Positions 26,607 to 33,505 of a DNA stretch of 33,505 nucleotides are shown here, piece by piece. Numbering within the stretch: position 1 is the stretch's first letter; each line of letters opens with the position of its first letter. The translations under genes and the position numbers were made by a program. The notes below the pieces were generated by a model. It saw nothing but the letters and a program-made list of their open reading frames with translations, made no database searches and was not told the DNA's origin. Origin of the DNA: Chitinophagaceae bacterium (GTDB lineage Bacteria; Bacteroidota; Bacteroidia; Chitinophagales; Chitinophagaceae); contig CANGMZ010000027.1 of the NCBI GenBank assembly GCA_947454715.1, positions 1 to 33,505 of the forward strand, read 5' to 3'.

Positions 26607-26642
26607 CAAGGCAGCGGCAATTATAGAATTACCGCTGCCTTG
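26607..26642 (-). terminator. Hairpin terminator after the DUF6150-like gene
   Basis: A perfect 11-bp G+C-rich stem (CAAGGCAGCGG against CCGCTGCCTTG) with an A+T loop is followed on the minus strand by TTCATTTTTAG. It lies 53 bp past the stop codon. Confidence 0.6.
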
Positions 26643-26694
26643 CAACAATTATTTCAATATCATGTAACCTTAAAACAACAAAGTAATATCCACA

Positions 26695-27048
26695 TTAATT
26701 AAACAAATATCTCTTCTTCTTATTTACCCAACCGGCTTCGGCACTGTTGTTAGTGAAATACACAATTACGTCAGCTTCTTCTTTATGTTTTATATAATAT
26801 ATTTTCTTGTTTGCCTCACCTTGACTGGCAGTAAAATACCATTTACCATTGTTACCAACAGCATTTTTCAGAAATGGCGTCTTATAAACAACCACATCTG
26901 CATCCATTTTATATTGAGTCACAAATACCTTTACATTGGCTTGCTTTACATAATCTGTTGTAGCAACTATTTGTGCGTTCGACTTTATTGAAGCTGTTAA
27001 ACCTGCTATGCATAAGGCAGAAGCCATAACATACTTTTGAATTGACAT
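26695..27048 (-). CDS. Small secreted DUF6150-like protein
   Basis: 117 residues from the ATG at 27048; an upstream start at 27093 is possible but would spoil the signal peptide MSIQKYVMASALCIAGLTASIKSNAQ. The mature protein has two similar strand motifs, MDADVVVYKT and EEADVIVYFT, separated by NGKWYFTASQGEANKKIYYI, ending in AGWVNKKKRYLF. This is the arrangement I associate with DUF6150 of Bacteroidota, a family of unknown function. It is divergent from ispD with 68 bp between start codons and has its own terminator. Confidence 0.78.
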   Translation of the reverse strand: MSIQKYVMASALCIAGLTASIKSNAQIVATTDYVKQANVKVFVTQYKMDADVVVYKTPFLKNAVGNNGKWYFTASQGEANKKIYYIKHKEEADVIVYFTNNSAEAGWVNKKKRYLFN

Positions 27049-27116
27049 GAGAATAACGTTTTTTTGTGTTTGAATAGTACGCTTGGTTATCAAAAACCGC
27101 TGTTAAAATAGTAAGT

Positions 27117-27794
27117 ATGAATGAGATAAAGAAATTTGCAGTACTAGTGGCCGGTGGTAAAGGCATGAGAATGGGCAGTGCACTACCAAAACAGTTTCTC
27201 CCGCTTATGGGTAAACCTGTATTGACACACGCTCTTATAGCATTCCTGAATGCTGTGCCGGACATTGAAATCATACTTGTATTACCCGCAGACCAACTGA
27301 GCTATGCACAAATTGTTCTTAGTGCGCTACCAGACCCGGTGGACATAACAATAGTTTCAGGCGGAGAAACCCGTTTCCATAGTGTGCAAAACGGACTTAA
27401 TGCCATATCAGGCGATGGTGTTGTTTTCGTGCACGACGGTGCTCGGCCACTTATTTCTCCCGAACTAATTCACCGTTGCTTCAATCAGGCAATGGAGTTG
27501 GGAAGTGCGATTCCAGCTATACCTGTTGCAGAGAGTATGCGCATTATTAATGGCACTGACTCATCGCCGGTTGATAGGGACAAGATGCGTGTGATACAAA
27601 CACCACAAACCTTTAGAACAGAAGTAATATTACCGGCATTTCAGCAAGCATATTCTCCTGCATTTACAGACGAAGCAACAGTAGTAGAATACTATGGAAC
27701 AAAAGTATATTTAGTACAAGGAGAAAAACAAAACATTAAGGTAACCACACCTGAAGACATGATTATTGCAGAGGCGTTCATGCACCAAGAATAA
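27117..27794 (+). CDS. ispD: 2-C-methyl-D-erythritol 4-phosphate cytidylyltransferase
   Basis: 225 residues. It joins CTP and methylerythritol 4-phosphate to form CDP-methylerythritol in the non-mevalonate isoprenoid pathway. The nucleotide-binding motif VLVAGGKGMRMGSALPKQFL, the conserved SGGETRFHSVQNGL, VHDGARPLIS, VDRDKMRVIQTPQTF, FTDEATVVEYYG and the IKVTTPEDMIIAE end are all intact. Its presence indicates the MEP pathway for isoprenoids. It is a single gene on the plus strand, convergent with the CHAD gene across 57 bp that hold no clear terminator. Confidence 0.97.
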   Translation: MNEIKKFAVLVAGGKGMRMGSALPKQFLPLMGKPVLTHALIAFLNAVPDIEIILVLPADQLSYAQIVLSALPDPVDITIVSGGETRFHSVQNGLNAISGDGVVFVHDGARPLISPELIHRCFNQAMELGSAIPAIPVAESMRIINGTDSSPVDRDKMRVIQTPQTFRTEVILPAFQQAYSPAFTDEATVVEYYGTKVYLVQGEKQNIKVTTPEDMIIAEAFMHQE

Positions 27795-27851
27795 TAACAA
27801 GACAATTACTACTTATAGTAAAAAACGTTGCCGACATATTAAACAATACGC

Positions 27852-28637
27852 TCAAACATGTCGCAAGAGTTTTTCAATATGTTGCTTTTGTAGTTCTTTA
27901 TGCACTAGTAAATGTTGATCTACATGACCTAAAATACGTAGCTCCTCAGCAGGCCACGACGAAGTTATATCTGTGCCTAAAAAACATTGCATAGTGCAGG
28001 TATCAACAAATTCGCCTAACGCATGGTTCAAAGCTTCTATCTTCTTTTCTTTCTTGATATATGATTCACTTTTTCGGGTTTCTCTGAGATAAGCCAGACA
28101 ATAGTAAACATCTTTAAAATACTTCCTTATTACATGAATATCACTATCCGTAAGTTTACCATTTAGGATATCATAGATTGAATGTAGTTGGCCATCAATA
28201 AATGCTCTGATAGTTTTTTGAGATAGCTGCTCCTGCAACAAAGGATCTAAAGCAGAAGAATGCAAATCAATACTATCATCACTGATTAGTTGATGTAATC
28301 GATGAATCAGCAAGTCCTTTTTTTTATTAAGCGCATCGGGATATTTAATTGACAGTGCGTGCCCATCAAAATAATAACTAAGTATCATCGCTCTGTATAG
28401 TTGCAAATCCCGCAACTCCCCTGCTACCCTGTATATTGCTTTTATCTTTCTTATTGTCCTGCTCTTTTCAGCATCTTCAATAACGCCTGATAATCTGAGC
28501 AATGTTCTCAGCTTTTTATACGCCACCCTGAATTCATGAACAGCATCAACAGCATCTCCATCCAATATCTGCACCGCATTGTCTTTAATCTCGGCAATTT
28601 GCTTACTTACGTGCGACTGCAGTTTTTCAGGTTTCAT
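27852..28637 (-). CDS. CHAD-domain protein
   Basis: 261 residues. The CHAD fold of conserved histidines and basic residues is visible: VHEFRVAYKKLRTLLRL near residue 35, GELRDLQLYRAMILSYY, and repeated charged helices to HVDQHLLVHKELQKQHIEKL. Known for the family: CHAD domains bind polyphosphate and are often fused to or near CYTH triphosphatases. No CYTH domain is present here. It lies downstream of the universal stress protein on the same strand (67 bp gap), so the two may share a transcript. Confidence 0.9.
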   Translation of the reverse strand: MKPEKLQSHVSKQIAEIKDNAVQILDGDAVDAVHEFRVAYKKLRTLLRLSGVIEDAEKSRTIRKIKAIYRVAGELRDLQLYRAMILSYYFDGHALSIKYPDALNKKKDLLIHRLHQLISDDSIDLHSSALDPLLQEQLSQKTIRAFIDGQLHSIYDILNGKLTDSDIHVIRKYFKDVYYCLAYLRETRKSESYIKKEKKIEALNHALGEFVDTCTMQCFLGTDITSSWPAEELRILGHVDQHLLVHKELQKQHIEKLLRHV

Positions 28638-28704
28638 ACATGATGCTATAAATACATAAATACTGCATTAAAGTTAAGAACAATTCACAAGTCACAATCA
28701 CTAA

Positions 28705-29526
28705 TTAATGTAGTATCATTATCGGCATATTCATATTGAGAGCTATTTCTTTAGAAACGCTCTTATGAAATATTGCGCCTAAAAATCCATGTTTCTTAGG
28801 TATAACCATCAGTAACTCAATTCCTTCTTTCTTCACAAACTCAGCAACGCCGGCCTCTACATCTTTTGCAATAATAAAGTGAAACTTCGGATGTACTTTC
28901 ATCAACGCATTTTGCAATGATATAGTCTCCGGCAATATCTCGCCATGTACATCTTCATTGTTACCACTTACATAAAGCACATCGAGTGAGCATTTAAATA
29001 AATCAACCAGATAACCGATTCGATCAAATGGAATAACCTTATTCACATCCTTCATATCGCATGACAAACCTACCTTACTGATTCTCTTAAATGTTGCACC
29101 ACCGGGTATTAACATAACAGGATAAGAAAGATCATGCATTGCAGAGATCGCAGTACTACCAAATATGGCAAGGCCTTCATTCCCGGAACCATTACAGCCC
29201 ATCACAATCGCAAACAAGTCAAGTTGACCCGCTATTTCATCTATAATATCCAACACATAACCGGTCACCACTTTAGTAGAAATACGCACAATGTTATTGC
29301 TATGCAGTACCAGATCATTTCTGAGTTCCACCATATTAGCCTCGGCATCAGCAATCATACCTCCTAAAATATCTGCGGGCATAGGCACTTCCGAAAGTGT
29401 TACAGGCAATTGAACTACATTAACCAACAAGACATTAGCCTGTATAACAATCGCCATATCTGTAGCATACTTGGCAGCATTCATAGAAACTGCAGAAAAA
29501 TCAACTGGTACTAATACTGTTTTCAT
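28705..29526 (-). CDS. Tandem universal stress protein (UspA family)
   Basis: 273 residues with two Usp domains. The first (1-142) starts TVLVPVDFSAVSMNAAKYA and keeps the ATP-binding type motif, GCNGSGNEGLAIFGSTAISAM, with PVMLIP after it. The second (about 150-273) is divergent: in its place IPKKHGFLGAIFHKSVSKEI lacks the small-residue G-x2-G start, so it may not bind ATP. The family is cytoplasmic and induced by stress. It lies 42 bp downstream of the fatty acid desaturase and upstream of the CHAD gene on the same strand. Confidence 0.93.
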   Translation of the reverse strand: MKTVLVPVDFSAVSMNAAKYATDMAIVIQANVLLVNVVQLPVTLSEVPMPADILGGMIADAEANMVELRNDLVLHSNNIVRISTKVVTGYVLDIIDEIAGQLDLFAIVMGCNGSGNEGLAIFGSTAISAMHDLSYPVMLIPGGATFKRISKVGLSCDMKDVNKVIPFDRIGYLVDLFKCSLDVLYVSGNNEDVHGEILPETISLQNALMKVHPKFHFIIAKDVEAGVAEFVKKEGIELLMVIPKKHGFLGAIFHKSVSKEIALNMNMPIMILH

Positions 29527-29568
29527 CCGGTTTATTTTTTAAAAGTTAAGATAACTATTTTAAAATGA

Positions 29569-30660
29569 TTATTTAGCCTGAGTTCTACCCAAATCTTTTA
29601 GACGCATAACATGAGATGCAAAGGCATTTGAAAAAGATGGCTTCAGATTATATTCAAAACCAAATTGCTTAGCCGTTTGCTCTACTATAGGCGATATTTT
29701 TCTGTAATGAACATGACAAATATTAGGGAATAAATGATGCTCTATCTGAAAGTTAAGACCGCCAACATACCAATTAAGAAACAGATTATCTCTTGCAAAG
29801 TCTGATGTTGTATGCAACTCATGTACGGCCCATTCACATGCAACAACACCATCGACATCAGGCATTGGCTGTTCCGCACCTTCTACAACATGCGCCATTT
29901 GAAATATGGTACTGAGTATACCACCAACCACTAAATGCATGATGAAGAAACCAAGGACTACCTGCCACCATTTGAAATCTGTATAAATAATTGGCAAGCC
30001 TACAAATATGAATAAGTAGATGATTTTGATCCCCACCATTCTTATGTATTCCATTGTAGGGTTAATCTGATACTTGCGTGTAAGACCTGACTTATTATAT
30101 CTGAACAACTGAATAAAATCCATTACTAATTTAGAAATGGTCATAAGCCCATAAAAGAAAAATGCATAGATATATTGATAGCGTTGTATTTTCCTTAAAC
30201 GTGCATGTTCAGAGAGTCTTATGGGGCCTTTAGAGGCAATATCTTCATCTACGCCATCAATATTTGTATAGGCATGATGAAACACATTGTGCTGTATCTT
30301 CCAGTTATACACATTGCCACCAAGTAAGTACATTGTTCCACCTAATATTTTATTCCATCTATCGCTTTTAGAAAATGCCCCATGCACAGCATCGTGCATC
30401 ACATTCATACCAATACCAGCAGCACCTATGCCCATAAGTATCACTAACAATAAAGCTACCCAAATACTTGTGTGAATTGTCATTATAAATACAAACGGAA
30501 TAATGTAGAATGACAACATAATAACTGTTTTCAATACCATCCCGAAATTACTCTTCATCGATATTCCATTCTCTTCAAAATAATGGTTAACGTTTTTGCG
30601 CACCTGAATGGCAAATTGTTTTTGACGATCATTCTGACAAACGAATTTCAACTTTTTCAT
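29569..30660 (-). CDS. Membrane acyl-CoA/acyl-lipid fatty acid desaturase
   Basis: 363 residues from the ATG at 30660 (ATGs at 30669 and 30690 are alternatives). The three histidine boxes for the di-iron centre are present: HDAVH, HNVFHH and QIEHH. They are embedded among four or more membrane helices (for example MVLKTVIMLSFYIIPFVFIM and IIYLFIFVGLPIIY). The QxxHH third box is typical of front-end desaturases (delta-5/6 type), but no N-terminal cytochrome b5 domain is present; other bacterial members likewise use external electron donors. It introduces double bonds into fatty acyl chains, and so affects membrane fluidity. A -7 element lies upstream at 30734-30742. Confidence 0.92.
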   Translation of the reverse strand: MKKLKFVCQNDRQKQFAIQVRKNVNHYFEENGISMKSNFGMVLKTVIMLSFYIIPFVFIMTIHTSIWVALLLVILMGIGAAGIGMNVMHDAVHGAFSKSDRWNKILGGTMYLLGGNVYNWKIQHNVFHHAYTNIDGVDEDIASKGPIRLSEHARLRKIQRYQYIYAFFFYGLMTISKLVMDFIQLFRYNKSGLTRKYQINPTMEYIRMVGIKIIYLFIFVGLPIIYTDFKWWQVVLGFFIMHLVVGGILSTIFQMAHVVEGAEQPMPDVDGVVACEWAVHELHTTSDFARDNLFLNWYVGGLNFQIEHHLFPNICHVHYRKISPIVEQTAKQFGFEYNLKPSFSNAFASHVMRLKDLGRTQAK

Positions 30661-30733
30661 TGGCTGCATTTTAAAAAGGAAATAGCACAAGAATCAGACC
30701 ATTGAATCACAACCTGAATATTTAATGTGCAAC

Positions 30734-30742
30734 GCAAAATTA
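30734..30742 (-). promoter_or_regulatory. -7 promoter element of the desaturase gene
   Basis: The minus strand reads TAATTTTGC, a full match to TAnnTTTGC. No good -33 TTTG lies at the usual distance. It would give a leader of about 65 nt. Confidence 0.4.
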
Positions 30743-30869
30743 TTTTTACCAAAAATGGAAACAGGTGACGATGGTCAGGTGCAGTAGTGACATGAATACA
30801 TTTGCAACCTGAAAAGAACGAATTGACGAAGATTTAACACACCACTCAACGTCAAAAATCACTGAAAGA

Positions 30870-30902
30870 AAAAGCCTTATGACAGAAAATCACAAGGCTT
30901 TT
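30870..30902 (-). terminator. Terminator after tRNA-Cys
   Basis: A 9-bp stem (AAAAGCCTT against AAGGCTTTT) around a 15-nt loop, with T-rich sequence after it on the minus strand (TTTTTCTTTC). It begins 8 bp past the tRNA 3' end. Confidence 0.65.
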
Positions 30903-30909
30903 ACTTAAT

Positions 30910-30983
30910 TGGAGGTCGAAAGCGGGTTCGAACCGCTGTAGCAGCTTTTGCAGAGCTGTGCCTAACCACTCGGCCATCCGACC
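30910..30983 (-). tRNA. tRNA-Cys (anticodon GCA)
   Basis: A complete cloverleaf: acceptor GGTCGGA/TTCGACC, D-arm GCC/GGC, anticodon loop CTGCAAA (GCA), T-arm AGCGG-TTCGAAC-CCGCT, discriminator T, and encoded CCA (30910-30912). The 5' end at 30983 lies a few bases after the expected transcription start of the promoter at 30993-31024. Confidence 0.96.
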
Positions 30984-30992
30984 AATTAGAAT

Positions 30993-31024
30993 GCAAATGT
31001 AATAAAATTTCGTTTCTTTACAAA
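30993..31024 (-). promoter_or_regulatory. Bacteroidota promoter of tRNA-Cys
   Basis: The minus strand has TTTG (31021-31024), a 19-bp spacer and TACATTTGC (30993-31001), an exact consensus. Transcription should begin about 4 bases before the tRNA. Confidence 0.8.
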
Positions 31025-31043
31025 TCAATTCAAGTATAAAAAA

Positions 31044-31931
31044 ATGAATCATAGCATCAACCCCATTGGAAGCTCTGAACTGATCATCACAGAGCGTGGC
31101 ACAATCTACCATTTAGACCTTGCTCCGGAGCATATTGCACCTACCATTATTACTGTTGGAGACCCCGATAGAGTAAAAGAAGTATCAAAATATTTTGACA
31201 GCATTACACATAAAGCCCAACACCGTGAGTTTGTTACACACACCGGATATATCGGCAAAAAACAAATAAGTGTAGTAAGTACAGGTATTGGCCCGGATAA
31301 TATCGATATTGTTTTCAATGAACTGGATGCGTTAGTAAATATCGACTTCAAAACCAGAACAGTAAAAGACAACCATACCGCTTTATCTATAATAAGATTA
31401 GGAACTTGTGGCTGCCTGCAAGGCGACGTTCCGGTAGAAAGCTTGATTGTCTCTTCACATGCTATAGGACTTGACAATTTGATGCACTATTACAAGATGG
31501 ATAATAATCCTGATGAAAGCTATATAATAAATGAATTCAACAGACACACCGGACTTACAGGCAAAAACATCAACCCGTATATTGCAGAAAGCGCAATAAG
31601 TCTGCGTAAACACTTTGGCTCAGACTATGTTCATGGAATTACGGTAACCTGCCCTGGCTTTTATGGGCCTCAGGGACGTGTTTTGCGTGGCCCTCTTGCA
31701 TTTCCTCATCTAATTGATGCATTGACTACTTTCAGATATCAGGATATACGCATTGCAAATTTTGAAATGGAAACATCCGCTATATACGGGCTGGGTAAGG
31801 TACTAGGACATAAAAGCCTTTCAATTAGCACTGTAGTTGCCAACAGAGTAACAAAAACCTTCTGTAATGATGGCAATGCAGCAGTAGACAATATGATCAG
31901 AAAATCTTTAGCGATAATAGCAGAAATGTAA
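31044..31931 (+). CDS. Nucleoside phosphorylase (uridine phosphorylase-like)
   Basis: 295 residues of the PNP_UDP_1 fold. It should split a nucleoside with phosphate into base and ribose 1-phosphate for salvage. Landmarks are TIITVGDPDRVKEV (phosphate loop), VVSTGIGPDNIDIVFNEL, LGTCGCLQGDVPVESLIVSSHAIGLDNL, TVTCPGFYGPQGRVLRGP and the FEMETSAIYGL purine/pyrimidine and ribose-binding stretch. The sequence is closer to uridine than to purine phosphorylases by pattern, but specificity is not certain. It is divergent from tRNA-Cys and convergent with the DUF1801 gene across a 20-bp perfect inverted repeat. Confidence 0.9.
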   Translation: MNHSINPIGSSELIITERGTIYHLDLAPEHIAPTIITVGDPDRVKEVSKYFDSITHKAQHREFVTHTGYIGKKQISVVSTGIGPDNIDIVFNELDALVNIDFKTRTVKDNHTALSIIRLGTCGCLQGDVPVESLIVSSHAIGLDNLMHYYKMDNNPDESYIINEFNRHTGLTGKNINPYIAESAISLRKHFGSDYVHGITVTCPGFYGPQGRVLRGPLAFPHLIDALTTFRYQDIRIANFEMETSAIYGLGKVLGHKSLSISTVVANRVTKTFCNDGNAAVDNMIRKSLAIIAEM

Positions 31932-31945
31932 TTCCGATTATCCAC

Positions 31946-31991
31946 AAATCAGAACAGCCATCATGTTGCATCATGATGGCTGTTCTGATTT
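31946..31991. terminator. Perfect 20-bp inverted repeat between convergent genes
   Basis: Two 20-base arms (31946-31965 and 31972-31991) are exact reverse complements with a 6-nt loop (TTGCAT). The site lies 14 bp after the nucleoside phosphorylase stop and 6 bp after the DUF1801 gene's stop. The arms carry only short T-runs (ATTT), so it may be a bidirectional terminator or an RNA-stabilising hairpin. Confidence 0.7.
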
Positions 31992-31997
31992 AAAACC

Positions 31998-32612
31998 TTA
32001 GCAATTCTTATACTTCCAATTCCTCGTTTTGCCCTCTGATATCCACTCGAGCGCTTGATTCATTCTTTTATTACGTGTTGCTTCTGTCTTTGCTTCAACA
32101 ATCCACTCTATATATTCTTTTTTACTGGAATAACTAAAGCCCTCGAATTGTGTTTTTACTTGTGGTTGCTCATTAAGTTTTAAAGTAAAATACTCAGGTA
32201 TTTCAAGTTCCTTTTTAACATCCACTTTCTGCTTTGGAGGTGCTTTTATTCCATCCTCATTGAGCTTCATAGCAGCTTTTATTATTTTCTTCAGCACTGC
32301 ATCTGATGGGAGATCTTGCAAACCGGTAATCTTCCCTAAATGCCCCATCCCTTCCCTATCCTTGATATTCAGCACTCCGGCAGTTTCTAACAAACTCGCC
32401 TTCCAAAAACCAAATGAACAATGATGTTTAAATGCAGCCATGCTGCACAATATTTGCCCTTTGTACATAAAATTCGGAAAGCTCCATTTCCACGCTTCTT
32501 CTACATCCGGACAGACCTCATGAACTAAGGCCCTCAAATGATTCATTACAGGCTGTGCAAAATCTTCAGCATCAATTATATATGTATCTATTTTAATATT
32601 TTTATTAAACAT
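31998..32612 (-). CDS. DUF1801 / YdeI-family protein
   Basis: 204 residues. The N-terminal half has the DUF1801 pattern (MNHLRALVHEVCPDVEEAWKW, FPNFMYKGQILCSMAAFKHH, CSFGFWKASLL), and the C-terminal part is the OmdA/YdeI-like extension (PEYFTLKLNE, FEGFSYSSKKEYIEWIVEAK, TRNKRMNQALEWISEGKTRNWKY). The YdeI group is reported in association with protection against antimicrobial peptides, but the molecular function is unknown. No signal peptide is present, so it is cytoplasmic. It is a single gene ending at the inverted repeat shared with the phosphorylase gene. Confidence 0.88.
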   Translation of the reverse strand: MFNKNIKIDTYIIDAEDFAQPVMNHLRALVHEVCPDVEEAWKWSFPNFMYKGQILCSMAAFKHHCSFGFWKASLLETAGVLNIKDREGMGHLGKITGLQDLPSDAVLKKIIKAAMKLNEDGIKAPPKQKVDVKKELEIPEYFTLKLNEQPQVKTQFEGFSYSSKKEYIEWIVEAKTEATRNKRMNQALEWISEGKTRNWKYKNC

Positions 32613-32840
32613 TAATTATCGTTAATATATTTGTGTTGAGAATGAAAAAATATTCCAATATGAAAAAGTATATAAAATTGAATTAACAGCACATATATTC
32701 TTGAATTAACACAAAGTTAAATCCATATTACCTTGAGATTAACGAATTTTGCAGCCCAAATTAAAAATATGAAGATTTATACCAATAATATATACATTAA
32801 AAACAATAATCCAATTCAAGTAATAGGAAAGAAAAATAGA

Positions 32841-33505
32841 ATGAACATATCTCTACACACAAAATACTCAAAGTTTTTTTCAATCATAACATCCATAATT
32901 ATTTTTCAATTACTCAGTTGCTACGCATTGGCACAAACTCCGGTGCCTATGGTATCGCAAAGCAGCTATACATTTACAGAACCATTTACTAATATCTCAA
33001 ACACAACGACCTGGCCGAATAACTTCATAACAGGGTCAGAAGGTTCAATTAGATGGAAAGGTATTGCAGCCAATACAGGAACTGTACCTGGCGCAACAGT
33101 AGTAACTACTGCAACTACAACATTTACTACCACTACAAGTGGAGGTGTACAAAGAGGTACTGGTAATTTAGTTCTGCTTGCAACCGGAGCATCAAGTAAT
33201 ACATCATCTGCCGCAGTAGATTTCTTTATGGACTTTACAAGCGTAAATGCAGGAACATTAACTTTTGATGCTGCAGAAGTAGCCAACAGCACCGGTGACA
33301 GAGTTGCAACATTAAAGGTATTTTACTCAACAGATGGATCAACATTTACCGAATTAACAGGAACTAATTTGCCATATATTGTATCAAATAATGTAGCAAA
33401 TTCGGCAACAATTTCTGTATCACTTCCTGCAGCATTTAATAACAATACGAATGCAAGATTGAGGTTCTATGTATTTAACGGTAGTGCCGCTGGCTCAACA
33501 GGCAG
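32841..33505 (+). CDS. Secreted surface protein, 5' part (runs off the window)
   Basis: About 221 residues are visible, open to the last base. The ATG at 32841 gives a typical signal peptide (YSKFFSIITSIIIFQLLS ending CYALAQ). An in-frame ATG at 32769 would add 24 mostly polar residues and is less likely. The mature part begins with FTEPFTNISNTTTWPNNF and continues as a beta-rich, Thr/Ser/Asn-rich region (VDFFMDFTSVNAGTLTFDAAEV, LKVFYSTDGSTFTELTGTN, NARLRFYVFNGSAAG) as in LamG/jelly-roll-like first domains of Bacteroidota surface proteins. A C-terminal sorting domain is expected but not visible. The gene is preceded by 228 bp of non-coding DNA containing a -7-like TATATTTG at 32626-32633. Confidence 0.75.
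   Translation, partial: MNISLHTKYSKFFSIITSIIIFQLLSCYALAQTPVPMVSQSSYTFTEPFTNISNTTTWPNNFITGSEGSIRWKGIAANTGTVPGATVVTTATTTFTTTTSGGVQRGTGNLVLLATGASSNTSSAAVDFFMDFTSVNAGTLTFDAAEVANSTGDRVATLKVFYSTDGSTFTELTGTNLPYIVSNNVANSATISVSLPAAFNNNTNARLRFYVFNGSAAGSTG

Noticed and set aside
31946-31991. Terminal inverted repeats of a small mobile element
   Set aside because: The arms face each other across only 6 nt, with no target duplication or element body; a hairpin is the better reading.

Overview
The window looks like the chromosome of a Bacteroidota bacterium, plausibly in or near the Chitinophagales/Sphingobacteriales, although the sequence alone does not fix the family. The signs are: three complete C-terminal Por (type IX) secretion sorting domains, a TonB-dependent receptor with a carboxypeptidase-regulatory-like N-domain, LytS/LytTR signalling, an OmpA protein with thrombospondin type 3 repeats, Bacteroidota -33/-7 promoters (TTTG-N19-TAnnTTTG), A+T-rich DNA and little use of Shine-Dalgarno sites. 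No insertion sequence, prophage, CRISPR array, plasmid gene or rRNA is visible.

Layout. (1) 1-4233 (+) is the 3' part of a giant T9SS-exported surface protein (Ig-like, IPT, a seven-repeat FG-GAP/VCBS propeller, nine Ig-like repeats), followed by an SRPBCC/AHSA1 protein. (2) 4694-8858 (-) is a compact set of a TonB-dependent receptor, a LytS-type sensor kinase and a LytTR response regulator; the receptor carries a one-base frameshift near its C-terminus. (3) 8996-16264 (-) holds a ~1,810-residue glycine-rich T9SS adhesin with 11 tandem repeats and, 27 bp downstream, an OmpA-type peptidoglycan-binding barrel protein, closed by a terminator. (4) 16603-20609 (-) has tRNA-Gln(CUG), pabB, an unusual acid/basic block protein, purA and a small Spy-like secreted protein. 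(5) 20813-24376 has NamZ-type exo-muramidase, a divergent SlyD-like FKBP isomerase, an NHL-propeller T9SS protein and a MmcQ/YjbR protein. (6) 24378-30690 has an SGNH hydrolase, a succinate-semialdehyde-type dehydrogenase, a DUF6150-like secreted protein, ispD (+), and a same-strand run of fatty acid desaturase, tandem universal stress protein and CHAD protein. (7) 30910-32612 has tRNA-Cys(GCA), a divergent nucleoside phosphorylase and a DUF1801/YdeI protein. (8) 32841-33505 (+) is the 5' end of another secreted protein cut by the window edge.

How it fits together. Housekeeping genes (purA, pabB, ispD, two tRNAs, nucleoside phosphorylase) are mixed with cell-envelope genes. The surface proteins with sorting domains would need T9SS machinery encoded elsewhere. 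The parts most worth following up are the adhesin/OmpA pair, the receptor-kinase-regulator operon with its frameshift, and the alternating acidic/basic protein directly upstream of pabB. I see no clear-cut new defence or mobile system here.
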